DNA of 25,761 nt, from IMG/VR virus record IMGVR_UViG_3300020179_001579, positions 1 to 25,761 of that record; one strand, 5' to 3'. Of this stretch, positions 7,542 to 14,991 are shown in pieces (within the stretch, counting starts at the first letter, position 1; the number at the start of each line of letters is the position of its first letter). Origin of the DNA: a virus. The notes under the pieces were generated by a model, which made no database searches, was not told the DNA's origin, and saw nothing but the letters and a program-made list of their open reading frames with translations. A program made the translations under genes and the position numbers.

Positions 7542-8563
7542 TGTTTTGTCCTAGATTAACGCATAATATAAGACTAGCTGAAAATTCAATGTTTCAGGTA
7601 TGTGGTCATATGATAAATGCGCCATCATTTAATAGTATTGAAAATTTACGAAATAGTTCTTGGTTAAAAAACACCCTTAATAAGTTTACTAACAATGAGT
7701 GGCCAGACGAATGTAAGCGTTGTAAAGAAGTAGAAAATACTAATCATCAAAAGAGTGTGAGAGAACATTCGGTTGAAGCGCATACAAAATATATACAATT
7801 AAATCCAGATTATTTGTTTGTTTCGGGAATACTCGATAATGTTTGTAATTCAGCATGCATAAGTTGTTCAAATAAAAATAGCACTTACATTGGAAAGTTA
7901 TCCAAGACTGTAATAAAAATAGATAATTCAAACATTTTCAATCAAATATCAGCAGACAAGATTTTAGTTTTTGAAATAACCGGTGGAGAACCAACATTTA
8001 GTAAGTTGTATAAAGAAAAATTGATGTCATTAAAGCATGCCAAGTTTATACGAATAAACACAAACGCAAGCAAATTTATGCCAGAAATAGAGAATCTATT
8101 AGAAAAAAACATTGAAATAACTATAACGTTTAGTATTGACGGTGTAGAAAAGGTATTTGAATATACTAGATGGCCTTTAAAATGGGCAACAACACTTGAA
8201 GTTATACAAAAGTATAAAAATTTACAAACAAAATTTGAAAATTTAAAATTGAACATTTGGACTACTTTGAGTGTGTTAAATGTAAATGATTTTTCAAGGA
8301 TTAAAGAATTCTCACGCGAGGTTAATATTCCAATGTCATATGGATTACTTCATTATCCAGCGGAGCTAAGTGTTCAACATAGAAATCAATTTACAATTGC
8401 TGCCAAAAATTCTTTACCAGAATTTGATAATTTGGTTGCAACAGGCGACGATAATAGTTTATTTTTAAACACATTTATTGAAGAGCAGGACAAGATCAGA
8501 AACATAAGCATAGATAATTTTATTAAAATAAAGGAAAATAATCATGGCAACCAAACCCTTTGA
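7541..8563 (+). CDS. Radical SAM protein, twitch type (first)
   Basis: A 340-residue radical SAM enzyme. The 4Fe-4S site is C102-x3-C106-x2-C109 (VCNSACISC), followed by ITGGEP (147-152), the SAM-binding GGE motif, and a beta/alpha barrel. The N-terminal 80 residues hold a second cysteine region (VCGH near 20; ECKRC at 57-61; SVRE at 72-75) like that of twitch/SPASM proteins, which bind an auxiliary cluster. Such enzymes often modify peptides or sugars by radical chemistry. It overlaps the sulfotransferase stop by one base and runs 20 bases into uvsX, so it sits inside the recombination operon. It is very AT-rich. Substrate unknown; the C-terminus is less typical. Confidence 0.82.
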   Translation: MFCPRLTHNIRLAENSMFQVCGHMINAPSFNSIENLRNSSWLKNTLNKFTNNEWPDECKRCKEVENTNHQKSVREHSVEAHTKYIQLNPDYLFVSGILDNVCNSACISCSNKNSTYIGKLSKTVIKIDNSNIFNQISADKILVFEITGGEPTFSKLYKEKLMSLKHAKFIRINTNASKFMPEIENLLEKNIEITITFSIDGVEKVFEYTRWPLKWATTLEVIQKYKNLQTKFENLKLNIWTTLSVLNVNDFSRIKEFSREVNIPMSYGLLHYPAELSVQHRNQFTIAAKNSLPEFDNLVATGDDNSLFLNTFIEEQDKIRNISIDNFIKIKENNHGNQTL

Positions 8564-9611
8564 TGTATCAAAATTTCGCAAAAGTATTACAAAAAGTATT
8601 GACGGTATCAGCGTGGGATTCAATGACCCCACAGACTGGATCTCAACCAACAATTACGCTCTCAACTATCTTATCAGCGGGGACTTTAATAAGGGCATTC
8701 CATTGGGTAAAGTTACAGTATTTGCTGGCGAATCTGGTGCAGGCAAATCCTTTATCTGCTCAGGAAATCTTGTCAAAAACGCACAAGAACAAGGCATTTA
8801 CGTTATTCTTATCGATAGTGAAAACGCACTTGATGAGGCGTGGTTACATGCGCTTGAAGTTGATACCAGTGAGAATAGACTCCTCAAGATTAATATGGCT
8901 ATGATTGATGATGTAGCTAAGGTTATTCATGACTTTGTTAAAGAATATCGAACACTTCCAGAAGATCAAAGACCAAAAGTATTGTTTGTGATTGACAGTT
9001 TGGGAATGTTGCTAACACCTACCGATGTCAATCAGTTCGAAGCCGGAGACTTAAAAGGTGACATGGGTCGTAAGCCCAAGGCACTAACAGCACTTGTTCG
9101 TAATTGTGTTAATATGTTCGGTAGTTTGAATATTGGCTTAGTAGCAACCAACCACACATACGCTAGTCAAGACATGTTTGATCCAGATGACAAGATCTCA
9201 GGTGGTCAAGGTTTTATCTATGCCAGTTCAATTGTTGTTGCCATGCGTAAGTTGAAGCTAAAAGAAGATGAGGATGGAAACAAGATTTCGGAAGTAAAAG
9301 GTATTCGTGCAGCCTGTAAGATTATGAAAACACGCTATGCCAAACCATTTGAAAGTGTACAGGTTAAGATTCCTTACGAGCAGGGGATGAATCCTTATAG
9401 TGGATTGGTAGACATGTTTGAAGGTAAAGGTTTATTACAGAAAGAAGGCAACAGTCTTAAATACACGCTAGCAGATGGTACTGTAATTAAGCAGTTTCGT
9501 AAAGCCTGGGAGCGTAACGAAGGCGGTAGTCTTGATAGTGTAATGGCAGATTATTCTGTCAATCCACATAAACAATCTGCTGATCAACCAGAAGAGGAAA
9601 CAGTTGAATGA
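8544..9611 (+). CDS. uvsX: UvsX, RecA-like recombinase
   Basis: A 355-residue homologue of T4 UvsX, which forms filaments on ssDNA and drives strand exchange for recombination-dependent replication and repair. Walker A is GESGAGKS (62-69) and Walker B is KVLFVIDS (145-152). The loop regions are recognisable (FEAGDLKGDMGRKPKALTAL; ATNHTY; KISGGQGFIYASS). The C-terminal 25 residues are acidic (DQPEEETVE), as usual in this family. The ATG at 8544 lies within the end of the radical SAM gene and has AAGGAAAATAAT upstream as ribosome site. It overlaps the following small gene by ATGA. Partners are gp32 and the UvsY-like protein, both encoded here. Base composition is richer in G and C than the flanking cargo. 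Confidence 0.96.
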   Translation: MATKPFDVSKFRKSITKSIDGISVGFNDPTDWISTNNYALNYLISGDFNKGIPLGKVTVFAGESGAGKSFICSGNLVKNAQEQGIYVILIDSENALDEAWLHALEVDTSENRLLKINMAMIDDVAKVIHDFVKEYRTLPEDQRPKVLFVIDSLGMLLTPTDVNQFEAGDLKGDMGRKPKALTALVRNCVNMFGSLNIGLVATNHTYASQDMFDPDDKISGGQGFIYASSIVVAMRKLKLKEDEDGNKISEVKGIRAACKIMKTRYAKPFESVQVKIPYEQGMNPYSGLVDMFEGKGLLQKEGNSLKYTLADGTVIKQFRKAWERNEGGSLDSVMADYSVNPHKQSADQPEEETVE

Positions 9612-9829
9612 GCATTGATGTTGAAGTTCTAATAGAAACTTACATTACATTAAAAGAATATATTCCTGCCAAAGAAAGACAGGCTGCTACTGACAATTTA
9701 GTAAGCATGCTGGTAGATAATTTAAGCGATAAAGAACTCAGAGAGTTTGGTAGTGCTGACAATTATACCAAAAGATCACTGGAAGAGTATTTAGACGACG
9801 AAGATGACGAAGTAGATTATGAGGAATAA
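9608..9829 (+). CDS. Small acidic protein downstream of uvsX
   Basis: A 73-residue ORF coupled to uvsX by an ATGA overlap and overlapping the next start by 11 bases. It is probably helical at first (VEVLIETYITLKEYIPAKE) and ends in a strongly acidic tail (YLDDEDDEVDYEE). No recognised domain. An acidic tail of this kind could mimic DNA or regulate UvsX or gp32, but this rests only on position and composition. Confidence 0.8.
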   Translation: MSIDVEVLIETYITLKEYIPAKERQAATDNLVSMLVDNLSDKELREFGSADNYTKRSLEEYLDDEDDEVDYEE

Positions 9830-11003
9830 TACTCACATCAGAGACTATTACTGTAATTATAAATTTCAATGCATAAAAATTGACATTGAAAAGAGAGTTA
9901 TTTACAATTGTGACGCTGCTTACCCGCAACATGTTGATTTAAATTGGATAGAACTTAATCCAGGACAGCTATTTAATACGCCATTAAACGTTAACGAACG
10001 TGGAATGATGTTATCTAACACGCGAAATCACAGTTGCGAAAATAATTGCTTCAAGGCAGAAGATGTTGGCGCTATTAGTCCAAGAATTATTCGAAAAGGT
10101 TATGAAAAAACACATTTTGATACAATTACACATCCTAAAATTGTAGATATAACATTAGGAAGCGATTGTAATTTGTCATGCAGCTATTGTACAAAAGAAT
10201 ACAGCAGTGCATGGAGAAAAGACATTTTAAATAATGGTAACTATCCGGTCACGATCGATGATGATAGGTATCAAATAGACTCTAAAGATCTCATCATTCA
10301 TAAACTATCTCAATCTAAAAAAAACAATACTAAACATTATAAATTGATTCTTAAAGAAATAGAATTAATGACGCCTCATCTACAAACCGTATATATCACA
10401 GGTGGAGAATCTTTATTAAACAATAATTTGTTTGACATTCTAGATTCACTTAGTGGTGTATCTGAAGTAAAGGTGTTTAGTGGATTAGGTCTAAGTATCA
10501 GTAGATTCGAAAAATTTTTATCAAAACTACAAAAATATAAAAACGTAATTATAAAACTCAGTTGTGAGAACATAGGATCATATTTAGAATTTAATAGATA
10601 TGGTATAATTTGGGATCAGTATAAAGCCAAACTTGATATACTAAATCAATTTCAAATTGATTACATGTTTCATTCAACTTTGAGTAATTTAAGTTTATTT
10701 GGGTATCATGAATTTTTGGAATATTTTTCCGAGTCTAAAAAAGAATACGATTTTGTTTACAAGCCAGATTTTATGTCGCCGTATGTAATGGATCCAAAAA
10801 GCAAAAGTGATATAATCAAATTATTTGAAAACAATCCTTTGCCTTGGTCAAAGCACATAATTGAAAGTTTACAACCTGATCCCACTATGTCACAACTGCA
10901 AAATCTAAAAACCTTTGTGAAAGAATTTACAAAAAGAAGAAACATTAGTATACTAGATACCTATCCCAAACACTTTGTTGACTGGCTTGATAATGTGGTA
11001 TAA
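9819..11003 (+). CDS. Radical SAM protein, twitch type (second)
   Basis: A 394-residue radical SAM protein with the cluster motif C117-x3-C121-x2-C124 (CNLSCSYC), preceded by IVDITLGSD and followed by YITGGESLL, the GGE motif, and a barrel to about residue 330. The N-terminal part has Cys groups CENNC (73-77) and a following ED-x-G-x-x-SPR stretch, similar to the first radical SAM protein, which suggests the same twitch-type architecture. The two are related but clearly diverged. It overlaps the small acidic gene by 11 bases and the uvsY-like gene by 11. Unusually for a cargo gene, it is locked between recombination genes by translational overlap. Substrate unknown. Confidence 0.85.
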   Translation: MRNNTHIRDYYCNYKFQCIKIDIEKRVIYNCDAAYPQHVDLNWIELNPGQLFNTPLNVNERGMMLSNTRNHSCENNCFKAEDVGAISPRIIRKGYEKTHFDTITHPKIVDITLGSDCNLSCSYCTKEYSSAWRKDILNNGNYPVTIDDDRYQIDSKDLIIHKLSQSKKNNTKHYKLILKEIELMTPHLQTVYITGGESLLNNNLFDILDSLSGVSEVKVFSGLGLSISRFEKFLSKLQKYKNVIIKLSCENIGSYLEFNRYGIIWDQYKAKLDILNQFQIDYMFHSTLSNLSLFGYHEFLEYFSESKKEYDFVYKPDFMSPYVMDPKSKSDIIKLFENNPLPWSKHIIESLQPDPTMSQLQNLKTFVKEFTKRRNISILDTYPKHFVDWLDNVV

Positions 11004-11445
11004 TCGTGTTGTTGCAGATCTTGGCGAAATTCCAGCCTTCATTAATTATTATGAAGGTGAACTTGTACAGGCAAAAACAGAGACATTTATACGAGGTAAT
11101 GTTGAAAAGTCCGCTGCGAATTTACCGGGTATTACAGAGCAAAGATTTAACCAGCTTCAAGAGATTGAGGCTATACTTAACTATCTTAATATACAACTCC
11201 GCAAGATTAGACGAAAGCATTTTCAAAAATACCTGGAATCTTATGCCCGAGCTCTTACAAGTCGCGACGCAGAAAAATATACAGATGGTGAAGACGAAGT
11301 CATTGACTTTGAAACTATCATTAACGAAGTTGCTCTTCTTAGAAACAAATGGCTTGGAGTTATGAAAGGCCTTGAGAGCAAGAATTTTATGCTAGGACAT
11401 GTGGTTAGATTACGTACCGCAGGTATGGAAGATATTGTTGTATAA
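10993..11445 (+). CDS. uvsY: UvsY-like recombination mediator
   Basis: A 150-residue protein. The ATG at 10993 (MWYNRVVADLG) gives a small overlap with the previous stop; an upstream ATG at 10975 adds six residues. The body is helical and basic (IQLRKIRRKHFQKYLESYAR), then TSRDAEKYTDGEDEVID. Its C-terminus, NKWLGVMKGLESKNFMLGHV, aligns by eye with the T4 UvsY C-terminus (YWGILLDFCSGALDAIKSRG, then FAIKHIQDMR). UvsY loads UvsX onto gp32-coated ssDNA. Position after uvsX with gp32 nearby supports the call. The similarity is limited, so treat it as probable. Confidence 0.72.
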   Translation: MWYNRVVADLGEIPAFINYYEGELVQAKTETFIRGNVEKSAANLPGITEQRFNQLQEIEAILNYLNIQLRKIRRKHFQKYLESYARALTSRDAEKYTDGEDEVIDFETIINEVALLRNKWLGVMKGLESKNFMLGHVVRLRTAGMEDIVV

Positions 11446-11696
11446 TGGATTATCAAGAACACGCTAAAAATATTTTAAGAGAATGGACATTATGCTCGAA
11501 TGCCCGTCCTAAGAATAATGCAGTTGATATACAAATAGAAAAAGATGCTTGTGGTCGTTGGGCCACTAATCTCATTTATAATCTTAATTGGGGATCCAAT
11601 ATAGAATTAGCAGAAGCATGCATACAATTTGAATCAAGATTAAAAACATTAAAAGAAAAAATTATCATTGAGGTGTTAACAAATGGCACTTTTTAA
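11445..11696 (+). CDS. Small hypothetical protein
   Basis: An 83-residue ORF starting in a TAATG overlap with the uvsY-like gene and ending 14 bases inside the methyltransferase gene. Sequence features: a Trp-rich first half (REWTLCSN, CGRWATNLIYNLNWG) and a charged helix (ACIQFESRLKTLKEKIIIEV). No known domain or membrane segment. The tight overlaps on both sides argue that it is translated. Confidence 0.78.
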   Translation: MDYQEHAKNILREWTLCSNARPKNNAVDIQIEKDACGRWATNLIYNLNWGSNIELAEACIQFESRLKTLKEKIIIEVLTNGTF

Positions 11697-12444
11697 GAAT
11701 TCTGAAGCTAGTTTCCAACACACACAATTTATTCGAGATCTATTGTATCAATATGACAGTTTTTTAGATAGTTTAGAAGTTGTAGCAGACTTTGGTTGTG
11801 GCGAAGGATTGGATTTAGAATGGTGGGCACTACTTGAAACTAGAGACGAGCCTCCCGAACCTAGGAATTATTTGTGTTACGCGGTAGATAGAAATATTAA
11901 ACAAATTAAAAAAGAAGTTGCAAATTTACCAAACGTTCGACTGGTAGAAGCCAATTTAGAAGATGCAGATAGATTTATTTCCCGACAAATTGATTTAGTT
12001 TGGTGTCACGATGTTTTTCAATATATTACTAATCCATTAGGCACATTACGACAATGGAACGACATGATGAACGTAAATGGTATGTTGGTTTTATCACTTC
12101 CGCAGGCAGTTCATTATGAACACAATAGATTAAACAACCTCAGTCACAACGGATGGTACTTTAATCACAATGTGGTGAACATGATGTACATGTTAGCAGT
12201 AAACGGATTTGATTGTAGGGATGCCTATTTTTATAAAGACATGAACGATATGTGGTTGCACATTGCTGTTTATAAAAGTGACATTGCACCCATGAATCCA
12301 CAAACTACAACATGGCATGACTTAGTTAATGCTAATTTAGTCAATGAAAGTGTACGGCAATGCCTGGATCGCTATGGATATGTGAGGCAAGAAACCTTAC
12401 TAACAACCTGGTTGAATAAAGATTATTACAGAATTCAAGAATGA
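11683..12444 (+). CDS. SAM-dependent methyltransferase (class I)
   Basis: A 253-residue Rossmann-fold methyltransferase. Motif I is VADFGCGEGLDL (34-45), followed by an acidic-ended second strand (CYAVDRN, about 67-73), LVEANLED (about 90-97) and the motif IV region IDLVWCHDVFQYITNP (about 105-120). NGMLVLSLPQ then fits the post-motif strand. The C-terminal part carries extra Trp and Tyr-rich helices. The substrate is unknown; similar stand-alone enzymes methylate sugars or small molecules. It overlaps the previous gene by 14 bases and the next by ATGA, so it is probably made together with the nucleotidyltransferase fusion, which favours a sugar-related role by inference. Confidence 0.87.
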   Translation: MALFKNSEASFQHTQFIRDLLYQYDSFLDSLEVVADFGCGEGLDLEWWALLETRDEPPEPRNYLCYAVDRNIKQIKKEVANLPNVRLVEANLEDADRFISRQIDLVWCHDVFQYITNPLGTLRQWNDMMNVNGMLVLSLPQAVHYEHNRLNNLSHNGWYFNHNVVNMMYMLAVNGFDCRDAYFYKDMNDMWLHIAVYKSDIAPMNPQTTTWHDLVNANLVNESVRQCLDRYGYVRQETLLTTWLNKDYYRIQE

Positions 12445-13220
12445 AAATTGTATTAGCAACCGGAGGATTTGATCCGCTACATTCAGGGCATATCTCTTAT
12501 CTAAATCATTGTGATCATTTAGGCGATTGGCTTGTGGTTGGTTTAAATTCAGATGCCTGGCTTGCACGAAAGAAAGGGCGGGCGTTCATGACATGGTACG
12601 AACGCATGACAATTCTAGACAACTTACACATGGTAGATCGTGTAATTGAATTTGATGACAGCGACGGCACTGCATGTGACGCTATAAGAAAAGTTAAGGA
12701 TATGTTCCCTGGCGACAAAATCGTTTTTGCCAATGGTGGAGATAGAACAGCCGAAAATACACCAGAAATGCCAGTCAATGACACAAACATTGAATTTGTG
12801 TTTGGTGTAGGCGGAGAAGATAAAAAAAACAGTAGCAGTGATATTCTTAAACAATGGCGATCATATGAAGTCGAAAGAGCCTGGGGCTCATACACAGTTT
12901 TGAACGAAATACCTGGCGCTAAAGTTAAAACTCTTACCGTAATGCCCGGGCAAACCTTAAGTATGCAAAGACATCAATATCGAAGCGAGTTCTGGATGGT
13001 TACTGAAGGCACTTGTATGATTAACATGGCGCTTCCCGGGGATCTTTCTAATCCACCTAAAATATTAAGCAAATATGATGAATGGCGTGTTCCGCGAAAT
13101 TCTTGGCACCAGTTGACAAATCCATTCACTCATCCCTGTACCATTGTTGAAATACAGTATGGTGAACGGTGCGTAGAAGAAGATATTGAACGATTAATTT
13201 CTGTTGATAAGACAGCGTAA
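12441..13220 (+). CDS. Nucleotidyltransferase fused to a phosphomannose-isomerase-type cupin
   Basis: A 259-residue two-domain protein. The first part (1-140) is an HxGH nucleotidyltransferase of the TagD/RfaE-C group: GGFDPLHSGH (8-17), NSDAWLARKKGR (36-47) and the closing SSSDIL (131-136). It would join a nucleotide to a phosphorylated sugar or polyol. The second part (about 145-259) is a cupin like the isomerase domain of type II phosphomannose isomerases: MPGQTLSMQRHQYRSEFWMV (168-187), then VPRNSWHQLTNP, which gives likely metal ligands. The usual bacterial fusion joins such a cupin to a different, GT-A type transferase, so the domain pairing is noteworthy. It overlaps the methyltransferase by ATGA. 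Substrate not predictable. Confidence 0.88.
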   Translation: MKIVLATGGFDPLHSGHISYLNHCDHLGDWLVVGLNSDAWLARKKGRAFMTWYERMTILDNLHMVDRVIEFDDSDGTACDAIRKVKDMFPGDKIVFANGGDRTAENTPEMPVNDTNIEFVFGVGGEDKKNSSSDILKQWRSYEVERAWGSYTVLNEIPGAKVKTLTVMPGQTLSMQRHQYRSEFWMVTEGTCMINMALPGDLSNPPKILSKYDEWRVPRNSWHQLTNPFTHPCTIVEIQYGERCVEEDIERLISVDKTA

Positions 13221-13277
13221 ATATAGGTCTGCTTGTTTCTGACGATAGTCAATGATAGCTTGAATTAATTTACGCAT
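13194..13277 (-). CDS. Possible 27-residue basic peptide
   Basis: On the - strand, an ATG at 13277 overlaps the stop of the next feature upstream (bases ATGCGTAA) and opens 27 codons starting MRKLIQAIIDYRQKQADLYL. The N-terminal helix looks like that of small bacterial DUF1127-type proteins. The frame ends inside the fusion gene on the other strand. Very short, so it may be chance. Confidence 0.3.
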   Translation of the reverse strand: MRKLIQAIIDYRQKQADLYLRCLINRN

Positions 13278-13437
13278 TTGGAAACCAGTCTTGATGTTTT
13301 TTATAGCTATACTGTTGTAACCAATGCTCTATATCAGCAGCATTTTTTGGGTCTTTTGATTCAATATAAATTTCTAAATCACTTTTAAATTTTGGTAATA
13401 GTTTGTGCAAATGTTCTATCAAACCTTGAAAATTCAT
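13270..13437 (-). CDS. Small hypothetical protein on the opposite strand
   Basis: A 55-residue ORF in the gap between two + strand genes, starting MNFQGLIEHLHKLLPKFKSD and ending YKKHQDWFPNA. AAGGAG at 13443-13448 sits five bases before the ATG, one of the best ribosome sites in the window. A late-type box on the same strand (AATAAATA, 13455-13462) lies just upstream. The product is helical, soluble and basic-acidic mixed; no family recognised. Strand switching to hold a single small gene suggests an independently inserted element. Confidence 0.7.
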   Translation of the reverse strand: MNFQGLIEHLHKLLPKFKSDLEIYIESKDPKNAADIEHWLQQYSYKKHQDWFPNA

Positions 13438-13454
13438 TTTTTCTCCTTGTACGG

Positions 13455-13462
13455 TATTTATT
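13455..13462 (-). promoter_or_regulatory. Putative late promoter box for the small - strand gene
   Basis: AATAAATA read on the - strand, differing from TATAAATA by one base, 17 bases before the ATG at 13437 and upstream of its ribosome site. It faces away from the box at 13498-13505, so this 60-base gap could be a divergent late promoter pair. Confidence 0.4.
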
Positions 13463-13497
13463 GCGCTGCAACATGAATAAACAGAATATAAAAAACC

Positions 13498-13505
13498 GGT
13501 AAATA
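13498..13505 (+). promoter_or_regulatory. Putative late promoter box (GGTAAATA)
   Basis: GGTAAATA ends 8 bases before the ATG at 13513, the same spacing as GATAAATA before the gene at 2379. It matches the TAAATA core of the T4 late consensus. Confidence 0.45.
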
Positions 13506-13512
13506 TGTTATT

Positions 13513-14691
13513 ATGCGCGAACTAATCAACATTCTCACAGAAGCAGCTACCAAGCAAGAAATTCAGGATATACTTGCTCAAAACGGCTATACAGACTTAA
13601 AAATTGATGGAAATAAGATAGCTGTGCTTGTACAAATTCCTGACGGACAAATTAAAGACGATTTTAGAATGAAAGTTTTGCAAGACCTGCCACAAACTAT
13701 TAATGCAGCAAATCCTGATTTGGACGCCAGATACAGTCCTTATGGGGGAAGCAGCCTTGGTCATGTAGAATTTTGGCAGAGTAAGGTAAAATTATTTGTA
13801 AAAGATATTGGTAAGCAAGGGGACAAAAGTGCAGGTGTTGCCAATGAAATTGAACTTGCTGGTATATTACAAAGCGTAATTGAAAAATACGGATCCGTAC
13901 ACACTACTTTTGTTGATCCGCGGGGAAAAACCCTGACATTAAACAACTGTAACAAAGTTAATATATCTGGCAGAGATACAAAAGCAAGGAAAAAGGCTGA
14001 TGTAGTTCTGGTAAGTCCTGACAGTAATCTTCCTATTAGTATTAAAAAGTTGAATGCTGAAGCATGGGAAAGTGCAGATACTGCCTTTGGTCAAAAGGCT
14101 CGAGACATTATAGATCGACTAAGAGATAAAGGTGTAGTCGAATTAATTCAACTAGAAAATAGCCCATCCTATAACCCGGTGTTTAGACTAAGCAGAGAGA
14201 TTGTTGTAGAGCCTACTGAACAAGAAGCCTTGGAGGCAATTTTTGGTAGCGATTTGAATCCTCGGGGTGGTATAGTTATTCAGACATTCAAACCAGAACA
14301 TTTTGTGCAAAACGGCAATCAAGTTCGGGTTGAATGTCATGCTGTTATAGCTACAAGACAAGATATTCCTGAAAGCCATGCCATGGTTTGGTTGATACGC
14401 AACGATCCAGGCAGGAATAATAAATCTCTCGGAATCCGTGGCATTAGAACTATGGCAGTAACATTGTCCAGAGGTATTGGTAAAACAGGTAAAAAAAATC
14501 CTATATTAGTTGATAAAGATGGTAATCTTGTAGATAAAAATTACGATCCAAATGGTGAACAAGATCAAGAAGTAAGTAGTAAAGAATTAAAACAGTTTGA
14601 CCCAGAAAAAACTAGAGTTAAAATAACACATCCTGGACGACTGGCTGAACCTCGAGACAAAGATACTACTCCTAGACAAAAAAGAGATTGA
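13513..14691 (+). CDS. Putative PD-(D/E)xK nuclease-like protein with a capsid-targeting-like N-terminus
   Basis: A 392-residue protein. The centre holds a possible restriction-endonuclease fold: NEIELAGILQ (111-120, E112 or E114), then KADVVLVSPD (161-170, D163) and PISIKK (174-179, S176-x-K178), in the order E...D...xK expected of PD-(D/E)xK enzymes. The first residues MRELINILTEA resemble T4 capsid-targeting sequences (MKTYQEFIAEA), and LTE fits the L/I-x-E site cut by the T4 prohead protease. The C-terminal 70 residues are polar and charged (NKNYDPNGEQDQEVSSKELK-like composition, ending TPRQKRD), consistent with DNA contact. It could be an internal head protein delivered with DNA. The gene is certain; both functional readings are inference. 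Confidence 0.72.
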   Translation: MRELINILTEAATKQEIQDILAQNGYTDLKIDGNKIAVLVQIPDGQIKDDFRMKVLQDLPQTINAANPDLDARYSPYGGSSLGHVEFWQSKVKLFVKDIGKQGDKSAGVANEIELAGILQSVIEKYGSVHTTFVDPRGKTLTLNNCNKVNISGRDTKARKKADVVLVSPDSNLPISIKKLNAEAWESADTAFGQKARDIIDRLRDKGVVELIQLENSPSYNPVFRLSREIVVEPTEQEALEAIFGSDLNPRGGIVIQTFKPEHFVQNGNQVRVECHAVIATRQDIPESHAMVWLIRNDPGRNNKSLGIRGIRTMAVTLSRGIGKTGKKNPILVDKDGNLVDKNYDPNGEQDQEVSSKELKQFDPEKTRVKITHPGRLAEPRDKDTTPRQKRD

Positions 14692-14716
14692 GTTTCTCTG
14701 TAATTTCAACTATAAT
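14688..14716 (+). promoter_or_regulatory. Putative sigma70-type promoter before the MazG gene
   Basis: TTGAGT (14688-14693) and TATAAT (14711-14716) are 17 bases apart. The -10 is perfect and the -35 has five matches of six counting TTGACA loosely at four. The predicted start falls at the ATG itself (14722), so transcripts would be leaderless for this gene or serve mainly the downstream genes. Confidence 0.5.
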
Positions 14717-14721
14717 ACATT

Positions 14722-14991
14722 ATGAATGATAAGCAACGAGAAATTCTTGTGATCACGCAAGAAGAATGTGCAGAGGTCATACAAGAAATTTCTAAAATCT
14801 TTAGATTTGGAATCAATCAGTTGCACAAAGACGGAATGCCACATCAACTTAAACTTGAAATGGAAATTGGCGATTTAATTTGTATGATAAATTTATTAAC
14901 AGAATATGGCGTTGTAACACAACAAGGTATAAATCAATCTGTACAGGCCAAAGAAATCAAATTAAAAAAATGGAGCAAAATATATGACTGA
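14722..14991 (+). CDS. mazG: MazG-like nucleotide pyrophosphohydrolase
   Basis: An 89-residue all-alpha NTP pyrophosphohydrolase. The metal-binding motif EECAEVIQE (14-22) is followed by EMEIGDLICMI (46-56), giving the paired ExxE and ExxD acidic sites of the MazG/dUTPase superfamily. The length fits the small phage and bacterial type with a single domain. It would hydrolyse NTPs or dNTPs to monophosphates; phage copies are proposed to tune nucleotide pools or alarmone levels. Its stop overlaps the next gene by 8 bases. A sigma70-like promoter immediately precedes it. Family call firm, substrate open. Confidence 0.88.
   Translation: MNDKQREILVITQEECAEVIQEISKIFRFGINQLHKDGMPHQLKLEMEIGDLICMINLLTEYGVVTQQGINQSVQAKEIKLKKWSKIYD

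Noticed and set aside
12515-12895. 126-codon - strand frame within the nucleotidyltransferase fusion
   Set aside because: Shadow of a clear two-domain protein with conserved motifs on the + strand; no family features of its own.
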